A stretch of 64,000 nt of DNA from an uncultured Bacteroidota bacterium (GTDB taxonomy: Bacteria; Bacteroidota; Bacteroidia; Bacteroidales; P3), in assembly GCA_902774395.1 (NCBI GenBank), contig CACYIK010000002.1:1-64000 (forward strand), given 5' to 3'. Position 1 is the stretch's first letter. Every line of letters starts with the position of its first letter. The position numbers and the translations under genes were made by a program. The notes beneath the pieces are model-generated. The model did not search any database and was not told the DNA's origin. It saw only the letters and a list, made by a program, of their open reading frames with translations. Shown in pieces: positions 55,301 through 62,432 of this stretch.

Positions 55301-55640
55301 TCTTGATGAGAGGAGCCGACGTGTCGGCGCCATCGTAGACGTACACGGTGTCGGTTTTGTAGACCGAAAGACGACCGATATAAACGACCAGGCGATTCTC
55401 ACCAGTACAATTGCCCTCGACGGTGATATAGTAGTCAATACCACGCATGGGGTATCCGTCTTCCGGTGCGCCATCGCCTTGCGAGTCGTCATCACGAAGG
55501 GTAATGGCACCTCCCACATCAGCCATAGAGGCCGTGGTTCCATTGGTTGTAGCGTCCAGCCGGAACACATCTTCGCCCTGTGCGGAGACCATCGGACTTA
55601 ACGCCCAGACAAAAGCCACTAAAAAAAGTATCTTTTTCAT
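52383..55640 (-). CDS. Large secreted multidomain protein with CHU_C (type IX) sorting domain
   Basis: 1085 residues. Signal peptide MKKILFLVAFVWALSPMVSA. In order: a CUB-like domain (about 50-170; YVYDGADTSAPLIKKF), a PKD-like segment, a P-domain-like region (about 400-640; INMEHTYMGDIYITLVCP and GTWKVRVYDTFNADNGWIFN), a PKD domain (RYFWDFGDGITSELESPTHT, near 830), and the CHU_C domain ending FPNVITPNGDGINDRFVILN, LDIYNKWGSRVY, DMPDGTYFYRFSARG. Probably a surface adhesin or scaffold exported by the type IX system. No protease active site seen. The first third is more A/T-rich in codon choice than the end. Confidence 0.86.
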   Translation of the reverse strand: MKKILFLVAFVWALSPMVSAQGEDVFRLDATTNGTTASMADVGGAITLRDDDSQGDGAPEDGYPMRGIDYYITVEGNCTGENRLVVYIGRLSVYKTDTVYVYDGADTSAPLIKKFNSYYGDVHEGDYIFVTPTNSLNKITVRFRTGNDGDNNSSGIGKGFEFNVHCRKPCESLVPVIDPMFFRTRNGVVYDTSYIREVTILDTVFLDPEDHSQGIARIDTNRFMGAHLCIGDGVIFRGHGDYTHNYGYYNPTDATSYFIWDMANQGDTIQGVGMSTITYNDYQKTGCYDMVLDIKDANGCGTNVYTSIKVRTSANPIKTIFTLADICNHDSLMVNMGYSGENATLTLRTIENNETVSKVFEAVTFVPDGCSCTNPNYFEAPVTFTEFPNTSRINQAKDICSICINMEHTYMGDIYITLVCPTGQEAVLKYGHSVQCGPEGIPRTAPSVDAEGRPINGGGADGGGTHLGWATHDDGGQCSNPWENPHGIGLDYCFSRNADYTLITGDNPATLTAFDRNPAGNYYLASNGAPTITSNDPVWGLEALLGAGNTTLPGCEPYVDANGVSHPFTSGGVPSHPSLSGTTTRKPSDHEHKVDYYLPFSDFSELVGCPLNGTWKVRVYDTFNADNGWIFNWSMDICGVSQDDDCKYTVGIDSLVWRPKPDSIYHDYDLGHYRGLVINQATPTVSYISSPDTAGTFPINVFIYDEFGCVWDTATRITSYWTPEPHLGPDTSLCGVDQTVLDARDRHTLTQQYSYLWEPFGENTASIVTSTDAHGDINYVVRVLNAQGQKLCAAYDTIKVGLRTQPLPSFVPEPFSFEGCAPMTIKFQNQTVDGDRYFWDFGDGITSELESPTHTFAEGIYTLKYYAISNEGCIDSVISENGIAAYPTPHAAFAWDPVYPSVLNPVVTFTNNTVPHLPDNKYYWEIQYNRDNPLSVETIVDTNATFDFSQYVGNDELSGVYGVSLIARTTNLAPSGNYIYCSDTASNTVLVINDYLQFPNVITPNGDGINDRFVILNLIDGVGYPINSLDIYNKWGSRVYHMENISRDEDFWDPADMPDGTYFYRFSARGYNGNIEHNGSIEVIH

Positions 55641-55667
55641 TTTATGACTCTCCTACATTAAAAAAAA

Positions 55668-56132
55668 CTACTGTTGACTTTCTCTATATTCCTGAAACTT
55701 CTGATTCGTCAAACTTGCCATCTCGTTGGACGAGCGGAGCACCAAATAGGGATGACGCGAACCCGGGGTAGCGAAACAAGTCTCCTCGGTAACAGAATCG
55801 TGTCGAACCTGTATCTGGGCGAAATTGTAGGCATAGTAACTAAAAGTATTCAGGTCTATAACAATATCACGAGACAGAGTCTTTCCCGTCGACCATTCCA
55901 CCACTTCGCTAATCTCAAGCAATTCAGCTCCCGCAGGAATGGTGTCGGACTCATAAAATGCCGTCTGGGCAAAGAGACACCGGTACATGTACTTATCAGG
56001 CGCAACTGTCTTATAATTATCCAGCCGCTCCACATTACCGCCGAAATACGGAAGTACAAGGGCGTCACAATCCTGGGCTTTCAGGCCCGCAACAGCCATT
56101 AACATGGCGACAACTACGACTATACGTTTCAT
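55668..56132 (-). CDS. Small secreted hypothetical protein
   Basis: 154 residues from ATG at 56132. Signal peptide MKRIVVVVAMLMAVAGLKAQ, then a Tyr/Ser-rich domain (DCDALVLPYFGGNVERLDNY). Family not recognised. DCDALVLPYF resembles the N-terminus of the 799-residue CHU_C protein (CEPLPLPYTT), a mature-end pattern seen in some secreted Bacteroidota proteins. It precedes the 1085-residue CHU_C gene by 27 bp on the same strand, so the two may be cotranscribed and functionally paired. Confidence 0.75.
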   Translation of the reverse strand: MKRIVVVVAMLMAVAGLKAQDCDALVLPYFGGNVERLDNYKTVAPDKYMYRCLFAQTAFYESDTIPAGAELLEISEVVEWSTGKTLSRDIVIDLNTFSYYAYNFAQIQVRHDSVTEETCFATPGSRHPYLVLRSSNEMASLTNQKFQEYRESQQ

Positions 56133-56213
56133 ATCTTTCAATTTAATTTTTTCAATCCTCTTTGCCTATATAGACATTAGTTGTCCACTTATGGCTCATT
56201 TTTTAACATTTAG

Positions 56214-56813
56214 TTAGGCCTTTTTAACATTTCGGTTGCGCAGATGGTTGATGAGTGCCATCAGGAAACCGAGACAGAGGAAGCCGCCAGCGGGGAGAAT
56301 CATCAGCAACATGCCGTCGGCACCACCGATGAGGCTGTGACCAAAGATGCAACCTGTGCCAAGGAGTTCTCGCACCATACCGAGGAGCGTCAGTGCCCAG
56401 GTGAAGCCGAGACCCATGAAGAGGCCGTCGAGAAGCGAATGCCAAACATTGTTCTTGGATGCGAAGGCTTCGGCACGGCCGAGGACGATGCAGTTCACCA
56501 CGATAAGGGGGATGAAGAGGCCAAGGGTGTCATACATATCGGGCACGAAAGCCTGCATTACCATCTGGACGATGGTGACGAAGGTAGCGATGATAACGAT
56601 GAAGGCCGGGATACGAACCTTGTCGGGGATAACGCTCTTGAGGAGCGAAATGACAATGTTGGACATCATAAGCACAAAGGCTGTGGCGAGGCCCATCATC
56701 ATGCCGTTGATAGCCGAGGTAGTGGTGGCCAGCGTGGGGCACATGCCGAGGATAAGGACCCATGTGGGGTTCTCCTTGATAAGACCGTTTTTAATTATAT
56801 CTTTTGCTTTCAT
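56214..56813 (-). CDS. rnfE: Rnf electron transport complex subunit E
   Basis: 199-residue integral membrane protein of the RnfE/NqrD family: GLIKENPTWVLILGMCPTLA, VVNCIVLGRAEAFASKN, GMVRELLGTGCIFGHSLI. It is part of the ferredoxin:NAD+ oxidoreductase ion pump. It is the last rnf gene here; the expected rnfA does not follow. Instead a ~80-bp gap leads to an unrelated secreted protein gene. Confidence 0.95.
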   Translation of the reverse strand: MKAKDIIKNGLIKENPTWVLILGMCPTLATTTSAINGMMMGLATAFVLMMSNIVISLLKSVIPDKVRIPAFIVIIATFVTIVQMVMQAFVPDMYDTLGLFIPLIVVNCIVLGRAEAFASKNNVWHSLLDGLFMGLGFTWALTLLGMVRELLGTGCIFGHSLIGGADGMLLMILPAGGFLCLGFLMALINHLRNRNVKKA

Positions 56814-56825
56814 AAGGCGATGTGA

Positions 56826-57458
56826 TTATTTGTTGAGGACCGTCTGAAGGTTGGTATAAGCTTTGTTGACGCTGCGAAGGAAGGCCTTGGAGGTGATGGT
56901 GGAGCCTGTGATGGCGTCCACGGTGCCGCCGCCACGGGTGTCCTTGGTGACGCGCAACTCAGACTGCGGCTCGGTGGCGGGCGACTTGCCTACAACCTGG
57001 CCTTTCTGGCCCAGCTGGAACCATTTGTCGGCCTTAGCGCCAAGACCCGGGGTCTCGTTGCTCTCGAGGATGCTGTAGCCATAGACGTTACCGTCCTTGT
57101 CGAAACCGACCATCACCTTGAGGGTGCCTCCGAAACCGTTGGGGTCAGAGGTCTCGACGGCCGCACCGGCGTACTCGCCCTCGGCGTTATAGGCCAGGTG
57201 ACACACCATCTCCTCGCCGTCGGCATTCACGATGGTATCTTTCAGTGTCTTATAATCGATAGAATCGAGTGTCTTGCCGTTCTCGTCGACCTGCTTCAGC
57301 ACGTTTTCGATGGCTTTTTTTACTTTGTTCTGTTTGGCGACTTTTATGGGTTCCTCGGTGACGGCGTTCATGAGCGCCAAGGCGGCGGCGGCCACCAAAG
57401 CTATCGCCGTCAGCGACAGGAGCATATTGACTAATGTGGATTGAGCTTTCTTTGCCAT
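56826..57458 (-). CDS. rnfG: Rnf electron transport complex subunit G
   Basis: 210 residues. One N-terminal helix (MLLSLTAIALVAAAALALMN) and an FMN-binding domain with the flavinylation motif DAITGSTITSKA near residue 187 (acceptor Thr present). ESNETPGLGAKADKWF is also typical. Homologous to NqrC. It passes electrons on the outer face of the membrane. Gap of 12 bp to rnfE. Confidence 0.95.
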   Translation of the reverse strand: MAKKAQSTLVNMLLSLTAIALVAAAALALMNAVTEEPIKVAKQNKVKKAIENVLKQVDENGKTLDSIDYKTLKDTIVNADGEEMVCHLAYNAEGEYAGAAVETSDPNGFGGTLKVMVGFDKDGNVYGYSILESNETPGLGAKADKWFQLGQKGQVVGKSPATEPQSELRVTKDTRGGGTVDAITGSTITSKAFLRSVNKAYTNLQTVLNK

Positions 57459-57466
57459 AACTATTC

Positions 57467-57501
57467 AGTGTTTAGTGTTAAGTGTTAAGTGTTTAGTTTA
57501 A
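57467..57501. repeat. 7-bp array (AGTGTTA) between rnfD and rnfG
   Basis: AGTGTTT, AGTGTTA, AGTGTTA, AGTGTTT, AGTTTAA; the last copy contains the rnfD stop. Confidence 0.9.
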
Positions 57502-58508
57502 CAAGCAAAGCGTTTGGGTTTGCAGCAACGGTTGATGAGCGGGGTGACGCTGTTCATCAGCAGGATGGCAAAACTGACACCCTCGGGGTAAGCACCCCAG
57601 GTGCGGATGATGACCGTCAGCAAGCCGCAGCCCACGCCGAAGATAATCTGGCCACTTTTAGCCATGGGCGAGGTAACCATGTCGGTAGCCATAAAGCAAG
57701 CGCCGAGCATGATACCACCGGTGAGGATGGTGGTGAGGGGGTCGATAAAGCCCAGAAGCTTGGTCATGCCGTCAGTGGGATCGACACCGACATGCACGGG
57801 ATTCACCAGCCAGAGGATAGCGCTGAAAACGAAGGCAGTGCCGATGAAGGTAACGGGGATGTGCCAGGTGATAATCTTCTTCCAGCAAAGGTAGGCTGCG
57901 CCGAGGAGGATGGCTAGGGCCGAGACCTCACCGAAGGAGCCACCGATGTGACCGATAAACATATCCCAAGCCTGCGGCAGCTGGTCGAGGGCTTCCGCTC
58001 CACGGCCTTTGAGGAGACCCAGCGGGGTGGGACCCGTCACAGTGTCGAGGCCGAAGAAGCTGACCTTCGAGACATCGGGCCAGGTGGTCATCTGCACGGG
58101 GAAGGAGATGAGCAGGAAGACACGGCCCACCAGGGCGGGGTTGAAGGGGTTCTTGCCGAGGCCGCCGAAGGCCATCTTGCCAACACCGATGGCCACGAGG
58201 GCGCCGATGACGACAATCCACATCATGTCGATGGTGGCAGGAACGTTAAAGGCCAACAGGAGACCCGTGACGACGGCCGAGCCGTCGCAGATGGTGCTGG
58301 GCACCTTGAGAATATATTTCTCGACAAGCCACTGGAAGAGCACACAGCTCAGCACAGAGATGGCGCTGATGATGAGCGCGCTGATTCCAAAGTAGGCAAT
58401 GGCCACCAGCAAGGCCGGTATCAACGCCATGTTAACGCGCCACATAATTCTCTTTGTCGACTCGTCGCTATGCACGTGGGGCGAGCCCGATATATTTAAT
58501 AGATTCAT
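57498..58508 (-). CDS. rnfD: Rnf electron transport complex subunit D
   Basis: 336-residue polytopic subunit homologous to NqrB. GGLGKNPFNPALVGRVFLL is characteristic. The covalent FMN site reads DTVTGPTPLGLLKG, with Thr after a Pro in place of the usual Ala. ATDMVTSPMAKSGQIIFGVG is also diagnostic. Fourth-to-last gene of the rnfBCDGE run. Confidence 0.95.
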   Translation of the reverse strand: MNLLNISGSPHVHSDESTKRIMWRVNMALIPALLVAIAYFGISALIISAISVLSCVLFQWLVEKYILKVPSTICDGSAVVTGLLLAFNVPATIDMMWIVVIGALVAIGVGKMAFGGLGKNPFNPALVGRVFLLISFPVQMTTWPDVSKVSFFGLDTVTGPTPLGLLKGRGAEALDQLPQAWDMFIGHIGGSFGEVSALAILLGAAYLCWKKIITWHIPVTFIGTAFVFSAILWLVNPVHVGVDPTDGMTKLLGFIDPLTTILTGGIMLGACFMATDMVTSPMAKSGQIIFGVGCGLLTVIIRTWGAYPEGVSFAILLMNSVTPLINRCCKPKRFAC

Positions 58509-58519
58509 ATTATAATAAT

Positions 58520-58606
58520 ATTGCGTTATTGTGTTATTGTGTTATTGCGTTAGTTGTTAATGCGTCAGCACTTACACATTGGCGCATTAACGCATTAACG
58601 CATTTT
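58520..58606. repeat. Inverted pair of 8-bp arrays between rnfC and rnfD
   Basis: Left arm about 58521-58552 repeats GCGTTATT/GTGTTATT; right arm about 58581-58606 repeats GCGCATTA/ACGCATTA. The arms are near reverse complements, able to form a hairpin in the rnf transcript. Same family as TAACACAT at 11962. Confidence 0.82.
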
Positions 58607-58609
58607 CTA

Positions 58610-59938
58610 CTATTTCTTTGCGGCCATCATGGCACGGACCTTGTTCTTGCCGAGACGTATCTCGTCGGTCAGCGGCTTGTTGGCCGGGCAACTGAAGAAG
58701 CAGCATCCGCACTCGATGCAGTCGAGGATATTGTGCTCCTTGGCCTCTTCGATACGGTTGTTCTTCACCAGTGACGAAAACATGTAGGGTTCCAGACCCA
58801 TGGGGCAGGCGTGCATGCACTTGCCGCAGCGGATGCAGGCCGTCTCGGGGTTGCGACGCGCCTCACCCTCGTCCATGACGAGGACGCTGCTGTTGCCCTT
58901 CACCGTCGGGGCATCGAGGTTCACCACAGCCTTGCCCATCATGGTACCTCCGCTGATGACCTTGCCAGTGGTGGCAGGCAACTCGCCGATGGAATGCTTG
59001 ATGATATCGTTGTAGGTGGTGCCGATGCGCACGACGTAGTTGTGCTGCGAAGGCAACTTCTTACCCGTCACGGTGAGGATATTCTCAATGAGGGGTTTGT
59101 TCTTCTGGATAGCCTCGTAGACGGCGAAGGCAGTGCCGAGGTTGGAGACCACGCAACCCACGTCGATGGGCAGCTTGCCGCTGGGCACCTTACGGCCGGT
59201 GACGGCATTGATAAGCTGCTTCTCGGCGCCCTGCGGGTATTTCACCTTCAGAGGCTCGACGATGATGCCCTCGAACTGGCGAGACATCTCCTGCATCTTG
59301 GCGATGGCCAAGGGCTTGTTGCTCTCAATACCGATATAGGCGTTAGGAACACCCAAGGCTTTCCTCAGGATGCTCACGCCGATGCACACCTCTTCGGCAT
59401 GCTCCATCATGACGCGGTAGTCGGAGGTGAGGTAGGGCTCACACTCGGCGGCATTGATGATGAGGTATTCGGCTTTCTTACCATCGGGGATGGCATATTT
59501 GATATGGGCTGGGAAGGTGGCGCCACCAAGGCCCACGATACCCATCTCTTTCAGTTTGTCGACAATCTGCTTCGGCTCAAGCGTGCACTCGCGCTTAATG
59601 TCGGGCGTACGGTCGATAGTCTCCATCCACTCGTCGCCTTCGACATTAATATAGACGGCGGGCTTAGCCAGACCGAAGGCGTCCTTGCAGGGCTCCACCT
59701 TGGCAACGGTGCCACTAACGGGAGAGTGGACGTTGGCACACATGAAGGCCTGGGCTTCGCCGATAAGCTGACCCACTTTCACCTTGTCGCCTTTCTGCAC
59801 CACTGGCGTGGCGGGGGCGCCGAGGTGCTGGTTCATCAGCACCACCATCTGCGACGGTACCGGCATCACCTCGATGGCGGCATCGTTGGATATCTTGTTT
59901 TCTTCGGGGTGGACACCACCCATTCGGAATGTTTTCAT
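58610..59938 (-). CDS. rnfC: Rnf electron transport complex subunit C
   Basis: 442 residues. N-terminal RnfC barrel-sandwich segment, a flavin/NADH-type region (MGIVGLGGATFPAHIKYAIP), an SLBB-like segment, then two [4Fe-4S] motifs: CIRCGKCMHACP and CIECGCCFFSCP. It is the peripheral NAD(H)-reacting subunit of Rnf. Gap of 27 bp from rnfB, filled by a 7-bp array. Confidence 0.95.
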   Translation of the reverse strand: MKTFRMGGVHPEENKISNDAAIEVMPVPSQMVVLMNQHLGAPATPVVQKGDKVKVGQLIGEAQAFMCANVHSPVSGTVAKVEPCKDAFGLAKPAVYINVEGDEWMETIDRTPDIKRECTLEPKQIVDKLKEMGIVGLGGATFPAHIKYAIPDGKKAEYLIINAAECEPYLTSDYRVMMEHAEEVCIGVSILRKALGVPNAYIGIESNKPLAIAKMQEMSRQFEGIIVEPLKVKYPQGAEKQLINAVTGRKVPSGKLPIDVGCVVSNLGTAFAVYEAIQKNKPLIENILTVTGKKLPSQHNYVVRIGTTYNDIIKHSIGELPATTGKVISGGTMMGKAVVNLDAPTVKGNSSVLVMDEGEARRNPETACIRCGKCMHACPMGLEPYMFSSLVKNNRIEEAKEHNILDCIECGCCFFSCPANKPLTDEIRLGKNKVRAMMAAKK

Positions 59939-59939
59939 C

Positions 59940-59974
59940 AGTGTTCTGTGTTTAGTGGTTAGTGTTTAGTTGTT
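59940..59974. repeat. 7-bp array (AGTGTTT) between rnfB and rnfC
   Basis: AGTGTTC, TGTGTTT, AGTGGTT, AGTGTTT, AGTTGTT. It starts within the rnfC initiation region and runs into the last rnfB codons, supplying its stop. Confidence 0.88.
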
Positions 59975-60844
59975 TGCGGCCGGGGCCTCCTCGGCAGGCT
60001 TCGGAGCCTCGGGCTTCTTGGCGGGAGCCGGGAAGTTGACGTCGGTGATGGCGTGCACGGGGCACTCGGTGACGCACTTGCGGCAGGCCTTGCACTTCGT
60101 GTAGTCGATGTAGGCCACGTTGTCGGCCACCGTGATAGCCTCGAAGGGGCACACCTTGGCGCATTTGCCACAGCCGATGCAAGCGTTCTTGCAGGTCTTC
60201 ATGGCCACAGCACCCTTCTCCTTGTTGATGCAACGCACGAAGACGCGACGGCCCTTGTTGCCCTTGTTGCGCAGCTCGATAACACGGCGCGGGCAGGCTT
60301 TGGCACAAGCACCGCAGGCGGTGCACTTCTCTTCGTCGACGACAGGAGTACCCGTCTCGGCATCCATGTGGATGGCATCAAACTGGCAGGCGGCCACACA
60401 GTCACCACAGCCCAGACAGCCGAAGGGACAGCCGTTCTCGCCGGTGTACACTGTGTTGGCGAAAGCGCAACTCTTCAGACCGTCATAATTGGAGCGACGG
60501 TTCTCGCCGCAGTTGGCAGGATGGCAGCGTACGACAGCCACCTGAGGCTCGCCGGCTTCGGCGGCACAGCCCAGCAGGGAGGCCACTTTCTGCATCACGA
60601 CGTCGCCGCCGGGGGCACAGCGCAGACCCTCCAGGTTGCCCTGGGCCACACAGGCCTCGGCGAAAGCACGACAGCCGGCTTTGCCGCAACCGCCGCAGTT
60701 AGCGCCGGGAAGCACCTCGGCCACCTCGTCAATCAGTGGATCTTCCACCACCTTGAACTTTTGGGCTACAAAATAGAGCACCACGGCAAAGAAGGCGCCA
60801 ATAGCGCCTAAGACCAATACCGCAATCAGGATTTGTTGAGTCAT
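59966..60844 (-). CDS. rnfB: Rnf electron transport complex subunit B
   Basis: 292 residues from ATG at 60844. N-terminal helix (ILIAVLVLGAIGAFFAVVLY), the [4Fe-4S] GANCGGCGKAGCRAF, then several ferredoxin-type clusters: CPFGCLGCGDCVAAC, CTACGACAKACP, CIGCGKCAKVCP, CKACRKCVTECP. The C-terminus is a short Ala/Pro/Glu tail. It receives electrons from ferredoxin. First gene of the rnf operon, with a good promoter. A longer frame to 61120 crosses that promoter and was rejected. Confidence 0.95.
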   Translation of the reverse strand: MTQQILIAVLVLGAIGAFFAVVLYFVAQKFKVVEDPLIDEVAEVLPGANCGGCGKAGCRAFAEACVAQGNLEGLRCAPGGDVVMQKVASLLGCAAEAGEPQVAVVRCHPANCGENRRSNYDGLKSCAFANTVYTGENGCPFGCLGCGDCVAACQFDAIHMDAETGTPVVDEEKCTACGACAKACPRRVIELRNKGNKGRRVFVRCINKEKGAVAMKTCKNACIGCGKCAKVCPFEAITVADNVAYIDYTKCKACRKCVTECPVHAITDVNFPAPAKKPEAPKPAEEAPAANN

Positions 60845-60942
60845 GTTGTTATTATGTGTTTTAGGTTTTCTTCCTGAATTTATATTATTTAAACAAAAAT
60901 TCGCGCGCGTTACACACCCGCTCATATTAAAAATAGCGGATG

Positions 60943-60973
60943 CAAAAGTACACAAATTCTGTCGAACAGCAAA
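60943..60973 (-). promoter_or_regulatory. Sigma-ABfr-type promoter of the rnf operon
   Basis: Minus strand TTTG (60970-60973), a 19-bp spacer and TACTTTTG (60943-60950). The 5' leader to rnfB is about 90 bases. Confidence 0.82.
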
Positions 60974-60998
60974 ATTTTTTTTTCCACAATGAAAAAAA

Positions 60999-61030
60999 TT
61001 TGGCCAATTTAAAAAAAGTTCGTACTTTTG
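60999..61030 (+). promoter_or_regulatory. Sigma-ABfr-type promoter of uspA
   Basis: TTTG (60999-61002), a 20-bp spacer and TACTTTTG (61023-61030). The uspA start is 27 bp downstream. It lies back to back with the rnf promoter, 25 bp apart, with the identical -7 sequence. Confidence 0.85.
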
Positions 61031-61056
61031 TGTCGTCATTTCAAACTGTAAAAGCC

Positions 61057-61878
61057 ATGAACAAAATTGTTGTCGGTTTTGATTTTTCTTCGGGTTCGGC
61101 CTATGCTGTCGACCTCGCAATCGACATTGCCAACCGATGGAAGAACGACATCAGGCTGGTCTATGTGAAAGAAAAAAAGGAGGATGAAGCCCCCATCCGT
61201 GCCGAAATCGAAAGACGCAATGCAGGGGTGGCACACCTGCTCAAAGGCATCAAACTGGAGTATGTGCTGCGACAGGGAAACCCTGCCGAAGAGCTGGCGA
61301 AACAGGCCACCGAAGACGAAGCCAACCTGCTCATCGTGGGCACCCACGGCATGAGCGGCATGAAGAAGGGCCTCCTCGGCAAGAACAGCTACCGCACCGT
61401 CGAGCTCTCGCCGGCACCCGTGCTGCTCATCCGCGAAGACTTCAACTTCAACAAAGCACTGGAAACCATCGTCGTACCCATCGACAGCAGTGACGACACA
61501 CGGCAGAAGGCCGCCCACGCCGCCACCTTCGCCAAGAGCTTCGGCTCCACCATCCACCTCTTGGGTCTTTACACCTCCAGCGCTCCGAGCATCCGCCAGG
61601 TAGTCAACAACTACATCAATATGGTGAAACGCTATTTCGACAACAACAATATACAGTATGTCACCAAGTTCCTGGATGTGAAGGACAATGTCACCGTCGA
61701 CACCCTCGCCTATGCCGAGACGGTGAATGCCGATATGATTGCCATCATGACCGAGCAGGAGAGCACCTTCTCCAACCTTCTCATGGGTTCCTTCGCCCAG
61801 CAGATGATCACCCAGTCGAGAATTCCCGTCCTCACGGTCCGTCCCAAACGGGTGCTCGCCGACACTGCACAATACTAA
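61057..61878 (+). CDS. Tandem universal stress protein
   Basis: 273 residues from ATG at 61057, two UspA domains. Domain 1 (2-145) starts MNKIVVGFDFSSGSAYAVDL and has the nucleotide-loop GTHGMSGMKKGLLGKNSYRT; domain 2 starts ETIVVPIDSSDDTRQKAA and ends VLTVRPKR. The second domain's loop (EQESTFSNLLMGSFAQQMI) lacks the clear GxxG pattern. Usp proteins help survival under redox, growth-arrest or envelope stress. An upstream ATG frame overlaps the promoter and was rejected. Confidence 0.92.
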   Translation: MNKIVVGFDFSSGSAYAVDLAIDIANRWKNDIRLVYVKEKKEDEAPIRAEIERRNAGVAHLLKGIKLEYVLRQGNPAEELAKQATEDEANLLIVGTHGMSGMKKGLLGKNSYRTVELSPAPVLLIREDFNFNKALETIVVPIDSSDDTRQKAAHAATFAKSFGSTIHLLGLYTSSAPSIRQVVNNYINMVKRYFDNNNIQYVTKFLDVKDNVTVDTLAYAETVNADMIAIMTEQESTFSNLLMGSFAQQMITQSRIPVLTVRPKRVLADTAQY

Positions 61879-61889
61879 AAACAAGATAC

Positions 61890-62432
61890 ATGAACGTAAA
61901 TGGCATTATTGAAAGAAATTCCCTACGGGAAATATGCCGTAGGCATTATCTTTTAATAGCTACTAAGGGAAATCCCCTACGGGGAATACTCCGTAGGAGT
62001 TTTCTTTTAATCTTTCTCTTCTCCTCAACCCATTCCGTATTTGCTCAGACGGGCCGCGTGACCGTCAAAGGCGACGTCACCGTCGACGAGATGGTGGAGC
62101 GCCACGTGGAGTTCAACAACCGCCTGAACGCCATCCCCGGCTACCGCGTACAGATAGCCTCCTTCTCGGGGACCAACTCGAAGACCAGCGCCTTCAACCT
62201 GCGCGACCAGTTCATGCTGGACCACTCCGAAGTGCAGGCCTATATCGTCTATGACGAACCCAACTTCAAGGTGAAAGTCGGCGACTTCCGCACCCGACTC
62301 GAAGCCTACGCTTTCCTTCAGCAAATCAAGGACGTATACAAGGGCTACATCATCCGCGACAACATCAATCCCGAACCTCCCGAGCAGCAGGAGTACCTGC
62401 CCGACGATTTAGAGAACTTATTCGACGAATAG
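61890..62432 (+). CDS. SPOR-domain protein whose N-terminus is coded by palindromic repeats
   Basis: 180 residues. The C-terminal SPOR domain (about 75-165) contains PGYRVQIASFSGTNSKTSAF and PNFKVKVGDFRTRLEAYAFL, and probably binds denuded peptidoglycan. Residues 9-45 come from two palindromic repeat copies and read NSLREICRRHYLLI and NPLRGILRRSFLLI. The second copy also supplies the start of the apparent signal-peptide core (FLLIFLFSSTHSVFAQ). No other ATG, GTG or TTG lies between 61890 and the signal core, so the start is uncertain. Its 3' end overlaps hemW by 15 bp on the opposite strand. Confidence 0.75.
   Translation: MNVNGIIERNSLREICRRHYLLIATKGNPLRGILRRSFLLIFLFSSTHSVFAQTGRVTVKGDVTVDEMVERHVEFNNRLNAIPGYRVQIASFSGTNSKTSAFNLRDQFMLDHSEVQAYIVYDEPNFKVKVGDFRTRLEAYAFLQQIKDVYKGYIIRDNINPEPPEQQEYLPDDLENLFDE
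61910..62012. repeat. Two palindromic CCCTACGGG/CCGTAGG repeats within the SPOR gene 5' end
   Basis: Copy 1 (about 61910-61966): TTCCCTACGGGAA then GCCGTAGGC and ATCTTTTAATAGC. Copy 2 (about 61967-62012): TCCCCTACGGGGA then CTCCGTAGGAG and TTTTCTTTTAA. The copies are about 57 bp apart and match the element at 13963-14033. Each copy can form a stem followed by a T-rich tract on the plus strand. Confidence 0.85.

Noticed and set aside
60940..61056. N-terminal extension of the universal stress protein
   Set aside because: The extension covers the -33/-7 promoter elements; the family N-terminus begins at 61057.
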